64,000 nucleotides of DNA, from contig QVMW01000001.1 of NCBI GenBank assembly GCA_003417655.1, forward strand, positions 248,001-312,000, given 5' to 3'. Made by a program: the position numbers and the translations under genes. Positions 1 to 8,902 of this stretch are shown here, in pieces; position 1 is the stretch's first letter, and every line of letters begins with the position of its first letter. Origin of the DNA: Rhodobacteraceae bacterium 63075 (GTDB lineage: Bacteria > Pseudomonadota > Alphaproteobacteria > Rhodobacterales > Rhodobacteraceae). The notes beneath the pieces were generated by a model. That model ran no database searches. It saw only the letters and a list, made by a program, of their open reading frames with translations, and was not told where the DNA came from.

Positions 1-481
1 CGGCCAGTTTCGGGCTCATGACACCGAAGCGCAGCGGCGCTTCCTTTGACGCGGCGATCATGTCGTCAAAGCTGTCCCAGCCTTTGTCCGCCGTGGAAAC
101 GATTCCCATCTGGAATCCGGCAGTGGTGGTGATGGCGGTGTAATCCTCAGGCGTCACGCCCGCATTGGCCACTTTCATGTTGTAGCCCAGCGTCTCGGTC
201 ACGACCATGCCGATGACCGATCCGTCATTGGGCTCGTCCTTGATCGCCATGGCGAGGTTCATTCCGCCCTTGCCGGTCACTTGTTCAGGGATGAATTTCC
301 AGCCTGTCTTGGCCTCCAGATCCTCGGCGATCAGCCGGGCCTGCGTGTCAGCGCCGCCGCCTGCGCGGAACGCGATCATCAGTTTGATCGGGCCGGGCGG
401 TGTCCAGTCTGCGGCCAGCCCGCCGCCTGCCATTGCCGATAGTCCGAGCGCCGCAAGAGCGGCCTTGAAGATGCTTTTCAT
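1..481 (-). CDS. Tripartite tricarboxylate transporter (TTT) substrate-binding protein, C-terminus cut by window edge
   Basis: Periplasmic solute-binding protein of the TctC/Bug type, which delivers small carboxylates to a TctAB membrane complex. The start ATG (481-479) follows a GGGAGG ribosome site. The first 22 or so residues are a signal peptide (MKSIFKAALAALGLSAMAGG). The mature part begins with the family pattern I-K-L-M-I-A-F-x-A-G-G-G-x-D-T-x-A-R, followed by a GKGGMNLAMA loop. About 160 codons are visible; the rest runs off the left end, where tctB/tctA would be expected. It is divergent from the MarR gene, with paired operators between them, so the substrate may be linked to the sulfatase product. 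The ligand cannot be told from sequence. Confidence 0.85.
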   Translation of the reverse strand, partial: MKSIFKAALAALGLSAMAGGGLAADWTPPGPIKLMIAFRAGGGADTQARLIAEDLEAKTGWKFIPEQVTGKGGMNLAMAIKDEPNDGSVIGMVVTETLGYNMKVANAGVTPEDYTAITTTAGFQMGIVSTADKGWDSFDDMIAASKEAPLRFGVMSPKLA

Positions 482-522
482 GATGTCCTCCCTTGGTTCA
501 CACCGAGTGAGGCATGAAACCA

Positions 523-557
523 GTTGATTGGTCAACTAAAAATGTTGACGAGACAAC
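523..557. promoter_or_regulatory. Tandem palindromic operator GTTG-N6-CAAC, probable MarR sites
   Basis: Two copies of GTTG-N6-CAAC lie at 523-536 (GTTGATTGGTCAAC, arms GTTGA/TCAAC) and 544-557 (GTTGACGAGACAAC). Their centres are 21 bp apart, two helical turns. They sit between the divergent transporter and MarR genes. Paired palindromes at such a place are typical of MarR autoregulation; binding itself is inferred. Confidence 0.55.
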
Positions 558-591
558 AATTCCGGTTGATGCTGATCGAAAGGAGATTGCA

Positions 592-1071
592 ATGAACTCA
601 CCCGACCTGGCCCCGACGGATGCGACTTTCGGCGATCTGCCGCTGCATCAATACCTGACCTATCGGCTCTCCCGCGTGCAGGCCAAGCTCAATGCACAAG
701 GGGCCAGGGTCCTGCATGAAGCGGTCGGGCTGACCTTGTCGCAATGGCGTGTGATCGCGCTGGTCGGGGCGGCGGGGCAGACGCGGCTTTCCGTTCTGGC
801 GCGCGAGGCCGCACTCGACAAGGGTCTTCTGAGCCGAAACGTCAAGTCACTGATCGCACAGGGCCTGATCCTTGCGCGGCAGGACGATATTGATCACCGG
901 ATCCAGCATCTCAGCCTAAGTGCAGAGGGTAAAAGGGTTTTTGAGCGCGCCCTTCCGGTCACCCGCATGCGGCAGGAATGGTTGCGAGCGGATTTGACAG
1001 AAGAGGAAATCCGCACCTTCCGTACCGTGCTGGACAAACTGGAAATTGCTTCCGAGAGGCTGGAGTTCTGA
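592..1071 (+). CDS. MarR-family transcriptional regulator
   Basis: Winged-helix repressor of 159 residues, normal MarR length. Start taken at 592 because AAGGAG lies 7 nt upstream; an ATG at 514 in the same frame would cover the operator region and has no ribosome site. The DNA-binding core includes LTLSQWRVIALVG, then LAREAALDKGLLSRNVKSL (recognition helix) and a wing with D-D-x-D-x-R. It ends 2 nt before the sulfatase gene, so the two are co-transcribed. Likely role: local regulator of the sulfatase/hydrolase operon and the divergent transporter, responding to a small aromatic or carboxylate ligand (inferred). Confidence 0.9.
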   Translation: MNSPDLAPTDATFGDLPLHQYLTYRLSRVQAKLNAQGARVLHEAVGLTLSQWRVIALVGAAGQTRLSVLAREAALDKGLLSRNVKSLIAQGLILARQDDIDHRIQHLSLSAEGKRVFERALPVTRMRQEWLRADLTEEEIRTFRTVLDKLEIASERLEF

Positions 1072-1073
1072 TC

Positions 1074-2501
1074 ATGGCCTCCTCGAACCTGCTTGTCATC
1101 ATGTCCGACGAACATCAGGCCCGCGCCTTGGGCTGCGCCGGGCATCCGCTTGTTCAGACCCCCAATCTCGATGCGCTGGCCGCGCGCGGGATGCGGTTTA
1201 CCGATGCCTATACTCCCTCGCCCATCTGCGTGCCCGCCCGTGCCTCCTTTGCCTCGGGCCGCTATGTTCATGTGAACCGTCTTTGGGACAACGCCATGCC
1301 CTACACGGGCGAGCCAAGAGGCTGGGGGCACGCGCTGCAAGGGGCGGGCGTGCCGGTCGAATCGATCGGCAAGCTGCACTACCGCTCGGATGAAGACCCG
1401 GCCGGGTTCGACGTGGAGCATATCCCGATGCAGGTTGCGGGCGGCGTCGGTATGGTCTGGGCCTCGATCCGGCATGAGGATGAGCGCGTCACGCCCTCGA
1501 GTCGCATGCTGGGCGAATATATCGGACCCGGGCACAGCAAATATACCGACTACGACACACGGGTAACCGAGCGCACCGCGCAATGGTTCAGGGAGCGTGC
1601 AGCCTCGGGAGATGAACGCCCCTGGTGCCTCTATGTCGGGCTGGTGGCACCGCATTTCCCGTTGGTCGTGCCCCGGGAGTATTTCGATCTCTACCCGCTG
1701 GACCAGCTGCCCGATCCCAAGCTGCACCCGTCCTCGGGCTACGAGCGCCATCCCTGGGTGGAAAAGCAGAATGCCAACATGGACAGCGAAGCCCAGTTCC
1801 AGGACACGCAGGAACGGCTACGTGCAATCGCGGCCTATTATGGCCTCTGTACCTGGCTGGATCACAATATCGGGCAGATAATCTCGGCCCTGGATGCGGC
1901 CGGGCTGGGCGAGGAGACGACCGTGATCTACACCTCGGACCATGGCGACAACGTGGGCGCGCGCGGTCTTTGGGGTAAATCCAACCTCTACCAGGAAAGC
2001 GTGTCGGTGCCCTTGATCATGGCCGGGCCGGACATCGCGTCGGGCACCTGCGACACACCGGTCTCGCTGCTGGACATCTCGGCCACGATTCCTGCTCATT
2101 TCGGCGTCGACTTCCGGGGAGACGGGCGCCCGCTGCCGCAGATCGCGGCAGGCCCGGCCGATCCGGACCGCCCGATCCTGAGCGAATACCATGCCGCCGG
2201 GGCCGTCTCGGGGGCGTTCATGCTGCGCAAGGGGCGCTGGAAGCTGAACACCTATATCGGCTTCGCGCCTGAGCTCTTCGACCTGCACGCAGACCCTGAG
2301 GAAACCACCGATCTGGCCACTGACCCGGCCCATGCGGAGACGCTTGCCATGATGCAGGCCGAACTTCGGCAGATCGTCGACCCTGAAGCAGCGGACGCCC
2401 AGGCCTTCGCTGATCAGGCCGAGATGATCGCGCGCTATGGCGGCCGCGAAAAGGCTCTGCGGCTTGGTGCCCCCGCCGCGACGCCCCCTCCGGAGCTGTG
2501 A
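1074..2501 (+). CDS. Sulfatase / alkaline-phosphatase superfamily hydrolase
   Basis: 475-residue type I sulfatase. The N-terminus carries the metal-binding D of VIMSDEHQARALGC. C52-V-P-A-R56 is the formylglycine motif CxPxR, where Cys52 would be converted to the catalytic aldehyde by an FGE enzyme encoded elsewhere. YTSDHGDNVG supplies the other metal ligands. It resembles the choline-sulfatase/arylsulfatase/phosphonate monoester hydrolase subgroups. No signal peptide is visible, so a cytoplasmic substrate is likely. The start at 1074 lies 2 nt after the regulator stop; the upstream in-frame codons overlap that gene. The substrate (sulfate ester or phosphonate ester) is not fixed by sequence. 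Confidence 0.88.
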   Translation: MASSNLLVIMSDEHQARALGCAGHPLVQTPNLDALAARGMRFTDAYTPSPICVPARASFASGRYVHVNRLWDNAMPYTGEPRGWGHALQGAGVPVESIGKLHYRSDEDPAGFDVEHIPMQVAGGVGMVWASIRHEDERVTPSSRMLGEYIGPGHSKYTDYDTRVTERTAQWFRERAASGDERPWCLYVGLVAPHFPLVVPREYFDLYPLDQLPDPKLHPSSGYERHPWVEKQNANMDSEAQFQDTQERLRAIAAYYGLCTWLDHNIGQIISALDAAGLGEETTVIYTSDHGDNVGARGLWGKSNLYQESVSVPLIMAGPDIASGTCDTPVSLLDISATIPAHFGVDFRGDGRPLPQIAAGPADPDRPILSEYHAAGAVSGAFMLRKGRWKLNTYIGFAPELFDLHADPEETTDLATDPAHAETLAMMQAELRQIVDPEAADAQAFADQAEMIARYGGREKALRLGAPAATPPPEL

Positions 2502-2505
2502 CCCC

Positions 2506-3354
2506 ATGAAGCTGACCATCCTCGGCTCAGGCACGCCCGAAGCCTACGCGCGCCGCGCCTCATCGGGCTATCTTCTGGAGGTGGGCGGCGACACGATCCT
2601 TTTCGATTGCGGCGGCGGTGTCTTCGACAATTTGCTGCGCTCGGGACGCAGGCCGTCGGACATTACCCATCTTTTCTTCAGCCATCTGCATTCCGATCAC
2701 ATGATGGACTATGCCCGGCTGGTCCATGCAGCCTGGGACGAAGGCGCAGCGCCGCTTCAGGTGTTTGGGCCGTCCCCGATCACGCAGATCACGCAGGGCA
2801 ATTTCGGCCCCCGGGGTGTGCTCTCGCATGATCTGCGCGCCCGAACCGAGCTCTTGCCCAGCCAGGAAGTCTGGAAGGCGCGCGGGGGCAGCCTGCCCCG
2901 CCCGTGGCCCTCCCCCGTCGTCACGGAGGTGGAGCCGGGGTTCTCGCTTGAGGGCAACGGCTGGTCGCTGCGCTCCTGCGAGGTGCCGCATGCCCAACCC
3001 GCCCTGGATTGCATGGGCTTCGCGGTTGTATCCCGGGGCCGGAAATTCGTCTATTCCGGAGATGCCGGGCTTTGTGACGCGCTGAGCGAACTGGCCACCG
3101 GGGCCGATCTGCTCTTGCACTGGTGCTATAGGCTGGATGGCGAAGCGGCCCATGAGCTCATGCGGCCCCTCACCCCGACGCCGGCAGAGATCGCGCGGAT
3201 GGCAAGGGCCGCCGGTGTTCGCCGCCTTCTGCTCACGCATTTTCGCGTGCATATGGACTCCGATGAACACCACGCTGCTGCGATGTCATTAATGCGCGCG
3301 GAGTTCGGAGACGAATGTGGAATCGCTGAAGATCTGCAAAGCGTCGATATCTAG
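2506..3354 (+). CDS. MBL-fold metallohydrolase (RNase Z / arylsulfatase-like branch)
   Basis: 282-residue metallo-beta-lactamase fold protein. It begins MKLTILGSGTPE, the signature strand of the RNase Z-like branch. The zinc motif is HLHSDHMMD (HxHxDH), with later ligands in SGDAGLCD and the final LLTHFRVH. The start ATG is 4 nt after the sulfatase stop, so the genes form one operon. By context it may hydrolyse an ester or lactone released by, or related to, the sulfatase substrate. It is unlikely to be the housekeeping tRNase Z because it lacks the exosite arm and sits in a catabolic operon. The substrate is unknown. Confidence 0.82.
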   Translation: MKLTILGSGTPEAYARRASSGYLLEVGGDTILFDCGGGVFDNLLRSGRRPSDITHLFFSHLHSDHMMDYARLVHAAWDEGAAPLQVFGPSPITQITQGNFGPRGVLSHDLRARTELLPSQEVWKARGGSLPRPWPSPVVTEVEPGFSLEGNGWSLRSCEVPHAQPALDCMGFAVVSRGRKFVYSGDAGLCDALSELATGADLLLHWCYRLDGEAAHELMRPLTPTPAEIARMARAAGVRRLLLTHFRVHMDSDEHHAAAMSLMRAEFGDECGIAEDLQSVDI

Positions 3355-3474
3355 ACGATCCTGCCGGAGACATGCAGCCGAATGGGACTTTGCAGAGTCA
3401 GGGTCGAATTGAATCTTCTGCTGCGATGACGAAACGCCTTTGCAAGCCAGTCGTCTGAAACGGCGCTCCTGGTC

Positions 3475-4284
3475 TCACAGCCCCAGAACGTCGATCATGT
3501 CATACTGGCCGGGAGCCTTGTCCTGACCCCAGAGCGCGGCCTTCAGCGCGCCACGGGCGAAGACGGAGCGGTCCGAGGCGACATGACGCAGGATGATCCG
3601 CTCACCGGCGGCGGCGAACATCACGTCATGCTCGCCCACGATATCGCCCCCGCGGATTGCCGAGAAGCCGATATCGCCCTTCTTGCGCGCGCCGGTGATC
3701 CCGTCGCGCCCGCTGTCGCGCAGCGCGTTCAGCGGCTTGCCGCGCCCCTGCGCCGCCGCCTCTCCGAGCATCAGAGCGGTGCCCGAGGGCGCATCGACCT
3801 TCTGGTTGTGATGGGCCTCGATCACCTCGATGTCATAGTCCTCGTCGAGCGCCTCGGCGACCTTGCGGGTGAGCTGCGTGAGCAGGTTGACCCCGAGGCT
3901 CATGTTGCCCGCGCGGATGATGACGGCATGGCGCGAGGCGGGCTCGAGCTGCGCGATCTCGTCGTCACTCATGCCTGTCGTCCCGATCACATGGACGGCG
4001 CGGGCCTGCGCGGCGAGGGCGGCGAACTCCAGCGTTGCGGCGGGGGAAGTGAAGTCAATCACCGCCTGCGCGCGGGAGAAGGCGGGCAGCGGGTCATCCT
4101 CGAGCGTGACGCCGAGAGCGCCGAGCCCGGCGATCTCGCCGATGTCGCTGCCGAGCGCCTCGTGGCCCTCGCGCTCGATCGCCCCGACGAGGCGCGCCTT
4201 GTCCGATGTGGCGACCTGGCGCACCAGCATCTGGCCCATGCGGCCCGTGGCGCCCGTGATGACGATGCCTGGCAATTGCGACAT
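3475..4284 (-). CDS. dapB: 4-hydroxy-tetrahydrodipicolinate reductase DapB
   Basis: Cytosolic enzyme of the diaminopimelate/lysine pathway, reducing 4-hydroxy-tetrahydrodipicolinate with NAD(P)H. 269 residues, the usual size. The N-terminal nucleotide site is [11 protein letters not shown]. The catalytic and substrate motif is [15 protein letters not shown] (His/Lys pair and PSGT anion site). The start at 4284 gives [11 protein letters not shown]; the 20 residues upstream in frame are not conserved-looking. It is divergent from rbfA. dapA (10.6 kb) and dapF (41 kb) are also in the window but in separate operons. Confidence 0.96.
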   Translation of the reverse strand: MSQLPGIVITGATGRMGQMLVRQVATSDKARLVGAIEREGHEALGSDIGEIAGLGALGVTLEDDPLPAFSRAQAVIDFTSPAATLEFAALAAQARAVHVIGTTGMSDDEIAQLEPASRHAVIIRAGNMSLGVNLLTQLTRKVAEALDEDYDIEVIEAHHNQKVDAPSGTALMLGEAAAQGRGKPLNALRDSGRDGITGARKKGDIGFSAIRGGDIVGEHDVMFAAAGERIILRHVASDRSVFARGALKAALWGQDKAPGQYDMIDVLGL

Positions 4285-4326
4285 GATGAACTCCGGTAAA
4301 TACTTGCTGAGTGCCTGCATACAAAA

Positions 4327-4352
4327 GCAATGCACGCTTGGCAAAGCATTGC
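4327..4352. promoter_or_regulatory. 7-bp inverted repeat between dapB and rbfA
   Basis: GCAATGC (4327-4333) and GCATTGC (4346-4352) form a perfect inverted repeat in the 88-bp divergent intergenic region. It could be an operator or a leader hairpin of rbfA (start 21 nt downstream). Function is not known. Confidence 0.3.
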
Positions 4353-4372
4353 AGAGCGATTAGGCCACACCC

Positions 4373-4780
4373 ATGGCAAAGAACACATTCCACGAGGGCT
4401 CCGGCCCTTCCCAAAGGCAACTTCGCGTCGGCGAGCTCATCCGCCGAACGCTGGCGCAGGTGCTGGCGCAGGGCGATCTGCACGACCCCGAGCTCAACAG
4501 GCTCTCGGTGACTGTCGGCGAGGTGCGCTGCTCTCCCGATCTCAAGATCGCCACGGCTTTTGTGCTGCCGCTCGGCGGACAGGGGCGAGACGAGGTGATC
4601 GGCTATCTCAAGCGCAACAAGACCGAGCTGCGCCGCGTCATCGGCAAGAAGGTGGGGCTCAAGTTCACCCCTGATCTGCGCTTCCGGCTCGATGAGACAT
4701 TCGACCAGATGGATGCGACGCGCGAGATTTTCGAGCGCGACGAGGTCAAGCGCGACTTGGGCGAAGATGACGACGATTAG
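4373..4780 (+). CDS. rbfA: 30S ribosome-binding factor A
   Basis: Late 30S maturation factor, 135 residues, single KH-type domain. Recognised by [10 protein letters not shown] near the N-terminus, the central [19 protein letters not shown] strand pattern, and [11 protein letters not shown] near the C-terminus. The next gene starts inside its last codons (14-nt overlap), and truB follows, so ribosome assembly and tRNA pseudouridylation genes are linked, as in many bacteria where rbfA-truB neighbours are conserved. The acidic DDDD tail is encoded by the overlap. Confidence 0.95.
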   Translation: MAKNTFHEGSGPSQRQLRVGELIRRTLAQVLAQGDLHDPELNRLSVTVGEVRCSPDLKIATAFVLPLGGQGRDEVIGYLKRNKTELRRVIGKKVGLKFTPDLRFRLDETFDQMDATREIFERDEVKRDLGEDDDD

Positions 4781-5510
4781 GGCGTTTCTGGCCGCGCTGC
4801 TGGCGGTGGTTGCCGCGCAGGCAGGGGCGGTGAGTTGTGACGATCGCATGTATCGCGGCACGTCCTACACGGTTTGCGAGGTGGCGGCCGCAGAAGAGGA
4901 GCTGAGGCTCTTCTACAAGGACGAGAGCGGCAAGCTGCTGGGGCAGTTCTTCGCCGTCGATGACGCGCTGGAAGCGGAAGGCGCGAAGCTTGCCTTCGCC
5001 ATGAACGCGGGCATGTATCACGAGGATCGCAGGCCCGTCGGGCATTACGTCGAGAACGGCATAGAGCTTCAGCGCGTGATCCCCAATGCCGGGCCGGGAA
5101 ATTTCGGCCTTCTGCCCAACGGCGTCTTTTGCATTCGGAAGGGCCGCGCCGACGTGATCGAGACACGGCGCTTCATCGAGCAGGCGCCGGAGTGTCTTCA
5201 TGCAACTCAGTCCGGGCCGATGCTGGTGATCGACGGGGCGCTGCACCCGCGGTTTCTCAAAGACAGTGACAGCCGCTTCATCCGCAACGGTGTCGGCACG
5301 AGCGCGGACGGTAAGCGCGCTGTCTTCGTGATCTCGAATGACAAGGTCACGTTCCACGAGTTCGCCTCCTTCATGCGCGATGGCCTCGGCCTGCCGCAGG
5401 CGCTTTACTTCGATGGCAACATCTCCCGCCTTTACGCGCCGGACCTTGGCCGGGCCGACACGGGCTTCCCGCTGGGGCCGATCGTGGGCGTGGTGCAAAG
5501 CGCCGATTGA
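4767..5510 (+). CDS. Phosphodiester glycosidase family protein (DUF2233/NAGPA-like), exported
   Basis: 247 residues, starting at an ATG inside the end of rbfA. Residues 1-19 ([19 protein letters not shown]) are a signal peptide, so the protein is periplasmic. The body carries the family hallmarks [41 protein letters not shown], and [16 protein letters not shown]; these match the NAGPA fold that cleaves phosphodiester-linked GlcNAc in the characterised eukaryotic enzyme. The bacterial substrate is unknown; a cell-envelope phosphodiester is a reasonable guess. Its place between rbfA and truB looks like operon hitch-hiking rather than a role in ribosome assembly. Confidence 0.85.
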   Translation: MTTIRAFLAALLAVVAAQAGAVSCDDRMYRGTSYTVCEVAAAEEELRLFYKDESGKLLGQFFAVDDALEAEGAKLAFAMNAGMYHEDRRPVGHYVENGIELQRVIPNAGPGNFGLLPNGVFCIRKGRADVIETRRFIEQAPECLHATQSGPMLVIDGALHPRFLKDSDSRFIRNGVGTSADGKRAVFVISNDKVTFHEFASFMRDGLGLPQALYFDGNISRLYAPDLGRADTGFPLGPIVGVVQSAD

Positions 5511-5562
5511 CGGGCTGGCCGCGCGCGGCTACGAGACGCGCTTCAAACGGAAGGGGCAAAGC

Positions 5563-6468
5563 ATGGGACGCAAACGCAAGGGGCGCGACATTTCCGGCTG
5601 GCTTGTCGTTGACAAGCCCGCGGGCCTGACATCGACAGCCGTCGTCAACAAGGTGCGCTGGGCGCTTCAGGCGAAGAAGGCCGGACATGCCGGCACGCTC
5701 GATCCGGAGGCGACGGGCGTTCTGGCCGTGGCCCTGGGCGAGGCGACGAAGACCGTCCCCTACATCACCGATGCGCTGAAGGCCTATACTTTCGATGTCA
5801 AGCTGGGCGAGGCCACGAACACCGACGACGCCGAGGGCGAAGTGATCGCGCGGTCCGAGCTGCGCCCCTCGGACGCGGAAATCAAGGAGGCGCTGCTCGG
5901 CTTCGTGGGCGAGATCATGCAGGTCCCGCCGAAATTCTCCGCCGTCAAGATCGACGGTCAGCGCGCCTACAAGCTGGCGCGCGACGGCGAGGAGGTGGAG
6001 ATCGAGGCGCGGCCGCTCTGGGTCGAGGAGCTGGTGATGGTGGACCGGCCCGATGCGGACCATGTCACGCTCGAAATGACCTGCGGCAAGGGCGGCTACG
6101 TGCGCGCCATCGCCCGTGATCTGGGCGAGAAGCTGGGCTGTCTGGGGCATGTTTTGCGCCTGCGTAGAGACTGGTCCGGCCCTTTCGAGGCTGAACAGGG
6201 CCTGAGCTGGGACGAGATCGAACGCATGGCGCAGAAGCCGGAGCTGGACGAGCATGTCCTGCCCCTTGAAACAGGACTCGACGAGTTGCCGGAAGTGAAG
6301 GCGACCGAGCAGGGCGCGGCGCGGCTGCGCAACGGCAACCCGGGCATGGTGATCGCCCAGGGCATCGAATATGGCGATGAAGCCTGGGCGAGTTTCGATG
6401 GCCGCGCTGTCGCGGTCGGGATGTTCAAGGCTGGTGAGCTACACCCAAGCCGTGTTTTCAACCAGTAG
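5563..6468 (+). CDS. truB: tRNA pseudouridine(55) synthase TruB
   Basis: Makes pseudouridine 55 in the T-loop of tRNAs. 301 residues. [14 protein letters not shown] contains catalytic Asp47; the N-terminal K-P-x-G-x-T-S motif and the [20 protein letters not shown] block are typical. The C-terminal PUA-like region is present (GMVIAQG...[14 protein letters not shown]). Start at 5563 ([14 protein letters not shown]) instead of codons further upstream, which overlap the preceding gene. It ends only 6 nt from the convergent tupA stop. Confidence 0.95.
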   Translation: MGRKRKGRDISGWLVVDKPAGLTSTAVVNKVRWALQAKKAGHAGTLDPEATGVLAVALGEATKTVPYITDALKAYTFDVKLGEATNTDDAEGEVIARSELRPSDAEIKEALLGFVGEIMQVPPKFSAVKIDGQRAYKLARDGEEVEIEARPLWVEELVMVDRPDADHVTLEMTCGKGGYVRAIARDLGEKLGCLGHVLRLRRDWSGPFEAEQGLSWDEIERMAQKPELDEHVLPLETGLDELPEVKATEQGAARLRNGNPGMVIAQGIEYGDEAWASFDGRAVAVGMFKAGELHPSRVFNQ

Positions 6469-6474
6469 CAGCGG

Positions 6475-7302
6475 TTACTCCGCGACCTCCTGCATCTGCT
6501 CGGCGTTGAAGGTGAAGAGCTGTTCGCCGCTCAGCTTGTAGCCGTCGATCAGCTCCGCCGCGCGGGGGCTTGTCAGCCAGCCTTCGAGCTTCAGCGCCAG
6601 GTCATGTTTCACATGGCCGTGCATTTCGGGGTTCACCGGGATATAGGCATACTGGTTGAACAGGACCGGATCGCCTGAAAAGAGCAGCTCCAGGGACTGC
6701 TTGTTGCCGAAATTGAGCCAGCTCGCCCGGTCGGCGAGAACGTAGGCGTTGAGCCCTGCGGCGGTGTTGAGCGTTGCGCCCATGCCGGCGCCAGCCTCGT
6801 TATACCAGCTCGGGTCGCGGCTTTCCTCGCTGATTCCCGCGCTCTCCCACAGAGAAAGCTCCTTCTTGTGGGTGCCGCTGTCATCGCCCCGGCTGACGAA
6901 GGGGGCCTCTGCCTCGGCGATGCCTTGCAGCGCTTCTGCGGCTGTTTCGGCCGTGTCAGAGACGTCCGCAGGGTCGCTGCCGGGGCCGATGATGACGAAG
7001 TCGTTATACATGATCTCGCGGCGGTGCGTGCCATAGCCGCCTTCGAGAAAGGCTTCTTCGGCCTTGCGCGCATGCACGAGGATCGCATCGACATCGCCCG
7101 CTTCGCCGAGACGGATGGCCTGACCCGTTCCAACGACGACAAGCTGGACTTCGAGGCCGATACCCTTCCGGATCTCGGGCAGCAGGATGTCGGAAAGGCC
7201 GGAATTGTGGAACGATGTGGTCACGGCCATCTTGAGATCATCCGCCGAGGCAGCGCCGGTGATGAGGGCCGTTGCGGCAGCCGTCAGGGCCTTGCGGATC
7301 AT
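6475..7302 (-). CDS. tupA: Tungstate ABC transporter substrate-binding protein TupA
   Basis: Periplasmic oxyanion-binding protein, 275 residues with a signal peptide ending near GAASA. TupA marks: TTSFHNSGLSD, VVVGTGQA, GDVDAILVHA, MYNDFVIIGP and SRGDDSGTH, which build the tungstate site and distinguish it from ModA. It is the last gene of tupB-tupC-tupA; its ATG overlaps the tupC stop (ATGA). Tungstate import feeds tungsten or molybdenum cofactor enzymes such as formate dehydrogenase; no such enzyme is in the window. Confidence 0.92.
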   Translation of the reverse strand: MIRKALTAAATALITGAASADDLKMAVTTSFHNSGLSDILLPEIRKGIGLEVQLVVVGTGQAIRLGEAGDVDAILVHARKAEEAFLEGGYGTHRREIMYNDFVIIGPGSDPADVSDTAETAAEALQGIAEAEAPFVSRGDDSGTHKKELSLWESAGISEESRDPSWYNEAGAGMGATLNTAAGLNAYVLADRASWLNFGNKQSLELLFSGDPVLFNQYAYIPVNPEMHGHVKHDLALKLEGWLTSPRAAELIDGYKLSGEQLFTFNAEQMQEVAE

Positions 7303-8012
7303 ATCACGAGGTCTCCTTGAAGGAACGCCTTGGCTTGGGGTGTCTGCGGGGCGTTGAAAAACGCGTCTGCCGCGCCCTGTTCGAGGACGCGCCCGCCATG
7401 CAGAAAGAGGACATCATCGGCCAGCCGCCGGGCCTGCCCGAGGTCATGCGTGGCCATCACGAGCCGCGTGCCGCTGGCGCGCACATCTTGCAGGATCGCT
7501 TCGATATCGCGGATCGACTGGCCATCGAGATTGGCGCAGGGCTCGTCGAGAAAGAGCAGCTCGGGCTTGCGGATGAGGGCGCGGGCGAGGGCGAGTTTCT
7601 GCCGCTCGCCGCCCGACAGGCGGCTGGCGCGGATCTGGCCGTGCTCGCCCAGACCGATCGTTTCGAGCCAAGTTAGAGCCTGTTTCTCGGCCTCGGCGCG
7701 GCCCTGCCCATGCACGCGCAGGGGGTAGGCGAGGTTGGCCAGCGCCGTGCGGCGGAGCATGATCGGCGCCTGGAAGACGAAGGCCTGCCGCTTGAAGGCC
7801 TCGGCGCGCGCGCAAGCGTAGCGCACGCGCCCTTCGCTCGGGCGCTCCAGCCCGTGTAGGACGCGCAGCAACGTGCTCTTGCCCGCGCCGTTGGGGCCGA
7901 GCACGATGGTCAGCCCGCCCCCCGAAAGCTCGAGGTCGAGCGGCGCCAGCAGCGTCTTGCCATTGCGGATGACGTTGACGCCGCGGGCCGTGATCGGAAG
8001 CAGGCTCACCAT
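7299..8012 (-). CDS. tupC: Tungstate ABC transporter ATP-binding protein
   Basis: 237 residues. Walker A GPNGAGKST, signature LSGGERQKLALARAL, Walker B LLFLDEPCANLDG, and the switch His in MATHDLGQARRLA. Start at 8012 (MVSLLPITARG), overlapping the permease end by 7 nt; a longer open frame upstream in the same phase is only a shadow of the permease gene. Partner of the TupB permease and TupA binding protein. No C-terminal TOBE regulatory domain as in ModC, consistent with the Tup type. Confidence 0.92.
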   Translation of the reverse strand: MVSLLPITARGVNVIRNGKTLLAPLDLELSGGGLTIVLGPNGAGKSTLLRVLHGLERPSEGRVRYACARAEAFKRQAFVFQAPIMLRRTALANLAYPLRVHGQGRAEAEKQALTWLETIGLGEHGQIRASRLSGGERQKLALARALIRKPELLFLDEPCANLDGQSIRDIEAILQDVRASGTRLVMATHDLGQARRLADDVLFLHGGRVLEQGAADAFFNAPQTPQAKAFLQGDLVI

Positions 8013-8710
8013 CTGTCGCGCACCTCCGTGCCGGAGAGAAAGTGAATCGCCAGGTTCACAGCGAGCGCCAGCCCGATCAGCACGAGGCCGAGGCCGATGG
8101 CCAGCGCGAAGTCGCCCTTGCTGGTCTCCAGCGCGATGGCCGTTGTCATCACGCGGGTGACGTGGTCGATATTGCCGCCGACGATCATGATCGCTCCGAC
8201 CTCGCCGATCCCGCGCCCGAACCCCGCCAGCGCCGCCGTGAGCAGCGCGCGGCGCCCGTCCCAGAGCAGGGTCCTGATGCGTTGCAGGCGGGTCGTGTTG
8301 AGTGAGATGAGCAGGTCGTGATACTCGGCCCAGAGATCGCGGATGGCCTGGTGGGCGATGGAGGCGATGAGCGGTGTCAGTATGATGACCTGCGCGATGA
8401 TCATGGCCGAGGGTGTGAACAGGAGGCCGAAGACGCCGAAAGGCCCGGAGCGCGAGAGCAGCAGATAGACGAAGAGGCCGACAACCACGGGCGGCAGGCC
8501 CATCAGCGCGTTGAGCACGGCGATGACGACGCGGCGAAAGCGATAGCGCGAGACGGCGAGCCATGCCCCGAGCGGCAGGGCGATGAGGCAGGAGATGAAA
8601 ACGGCCGAGAGCGTGACCACGAGCGAGCGCCCCGCGATCTCGATGAGATCGGGGTCGAGGCTGACGATCAGCCAGCCCGCGGCCTTCATGCCTTCCCAGA
8701 TTTCGAGCAT
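8006..8710 (-). CDS. tupB: Tungstate ABC transporter permease
   Basis: 234-residue inner-membrane protein with about five transmembrane segments and the EAA-loop pattern GIGEVGAIMIVGGN, which contacts the ATPase. Start at 8710 (MLEIWEGMKAAGWLI) is set by GGGAGG just upstream. First gene of the operon, order B-C-A; in many genomes tupA comes first. It is divergent from pxpA, with 192 bp between starts holding nested inverted repeats (CATGAGGC 8796-8803 / GCCTCATG 8842-8849; GGCGTC 8801-8806 / GACGCC 8823-8828). Confidence 0.9.
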   Translation of the reverse strand: MLEIWEGMKAAGWLIVSLDPDLIEIAGRSLVVTLSAVFISCLIALPLGAWLAVSRYRFRRVVIAVLNALMGLPPVVVGLFVYLLLSRSGPFGVFGLLFTPSAMIIAQVIILTPLIASIAHQAIRDLWAEYHDLLISLNTTRLQRIRTLLWDGRRALLTAALAGFGRGIGEVGAIMIVGGNIDHVTRVMTTAIALETSKGDFALAIGLGLVLIGLALAVNLAIHFLSGTEVRDRW

Positions 8711-8902
8711 CCGCCCTCCCTCGGTGTCGATGCATACTTGTCCGGGACGGCGATGACCACGGAGGCGGAAACGAATCAAGGCTTCTCATTTGCGACATGA
8801 GGCGTCTGCCGGAGGCCTTCTTGACGCCAATCGGAAACACGGCCTCATGACATCCACGCGGCGTTGGTCTAGCGTGGCGGCAGGCAGAGAAAGGGCAACG
8901 TC

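Noticed and set aside
7299..8840. 513-codon frame suggesting a fused tup permease-ATPase
   Set aside because: Only the last 237 codons encode the ATPase; the upstream part is an out-of-frame reading of the permease gene, which has its own good start.
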